A stretch of DNA of 64,000 nucleotides from Bradyrhizobium sp. JYMT SZCCT0180 (GTDB lineage: Bacteria > Pseudomonadota > Alphaproteobacteria > Rhizobiales > Xanthobacteraceae): NCBI RefSeq assembly GCF_018130165.1, contig NZ_JAFCLZ010000005.1, positions 62,001 through 126,000 of the forward strand, in the 5' to 3' direction. Below the pieces are notes generated by a model. The model was not told where the DNA came from. It ran no database searches and saw nothing but the letters and a program-made list of their open reading frames with translations. This document shows, piece by piece, positions 63,856 through 64,000 of the stretch. Position numbers and translations under genes: made by a program. Position 1 is the first letter of the stretch; the number at the start of each line of letters is the position of its first letter.

Positions 63856-64000
63856 ATGGACGCAAAACGCCGCCAGTTCATGGGCGTTTCCGCCGCCGGC
63901 ATTGCCGGCGCGTTGACGATGTCGCCGGACGCTGCGCGCGCGGCGCCGCCGGCCTCGACGTTCGGGCGCGACGCCACGCAATATGGCGTGCGCCCCGGCA
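63856..64000 (+). CDS. Tat-exported protein, N-terminal fragment (TIGR03808-like)
   Basis: The frame runs off the right edge after about 48 residues. It has a twin-arginine signal (AKRRQFMGVSAAGIAGALTM) and then a mature start with DATQYGVRPG. This resembles the twin-arginine-translocated repeat proteins of the TIGR03808 type, in which that motif opens a pectate-lyase-like beta helix; the assignment is from memory and from a short piece. GAGG lies upstream of the ATG. Confidence 0.55.
   Translation, partial: MDAKRRQFMGVSAAGIAGALTMSPDAARAAPPASTFGRDATQYGVRPG

Overview
The window is high-GC alphaproteobacterial chromosome, most likely Bradyrhizobium or a close relative in the Nitrobacteraceae. 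This is inferred from the gene set (FeuP/PhoP-like two-component pair, Ros/MucR regulator, DUF2336, UPF0260, DUF853 HerA-like ATPase, Bug/Tct transport), from CtrA-type TTAA-N7-TTAA sites, and from dispersed palindromic repeats that I recall as typical of that family. I saw no rRNA, tRNA, CRISPR array or intact insertion sequence. Most of the window is core genome. The most accessory-looking block is about 27.7-33.5 kb.

Layout. 0-5.5 kb: start of an exported protein diverging from mntR across an MntR-box-like palindrome; a conserved protein of unknown function; a sensor kinase/response regulator pair; a PPP-type phosphatase. 5.5-10 kb: a 50-residue membrane protein, a Ku DNA-end-binding protein, several small proteins including an orphan Flp pilin, and a ThDP-dependent enzyme. 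10-16.8 kb: a very large histidine kinase with ten tandem GAF domains, translationally coupled to a single-domain response regulator. 16.9-27.5 kb: DHA2 efflux pump, UPF0260 protein, penicillin-binding protein 1A, DUF1214/DUF1254 pair, metallo-beta-lactamase-fold hydrolase divergent from a LysR regulator, lipoprotein, Arg-rich small protein, DUF2336 protein behind two perfect CtrA-type boxes, and DUF1491.

27.7-33.5 kb: a TetR regulator with an operator-like palindrome inside its own consensus promoter leads a compact set of an alpha/beta hydrolase-glycosyltransferase fusion and a SAM methyltransferase, followed by an ankyrin protein. This is the best candidate here for an undescribed pathway. 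33.5-43 kb: PAS sensor kinase coupled to a peptidoglycan-binding membrane protein, DUF5330, sufE, a zinc-ligand-poor MucR homologue, a GT39-like membrane enzyme, a class II aldolase and a sugar epimerase-like enzyme. 43-50.5 kb: an M20 dipeptidase linked to two membrane glycosyltransferases, the DUF853 ATPase, and DUF2267 and DUF4332 proteins.

50.5-64 kb: folP-folB-folK, then a methylmalonyl-CoA mutase locus in which a GFA-type zinc protein and a small membrane protein sit between the small and large mutase subunits. Next come a DUF3298/4163-like exported protein, an SRPBCC protein, tctC-tctB-tctA, the mutase chaperone GTPase meaB, pyroglutamyl peptidase, and the start of a Tat-exported protein. 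The mutase subunits plus MeaB form a propionyl-CoA/methylmalonyl-CoA disposal module that is split by the transporter operon.

Two dispersed repeat families are each present in more than one copy (4.70, 16.82 and 37.02 kb; 43.17 and 63.63 kb). In two cases the edge of the repeat supplies the stop codon of the neighbouring gene.
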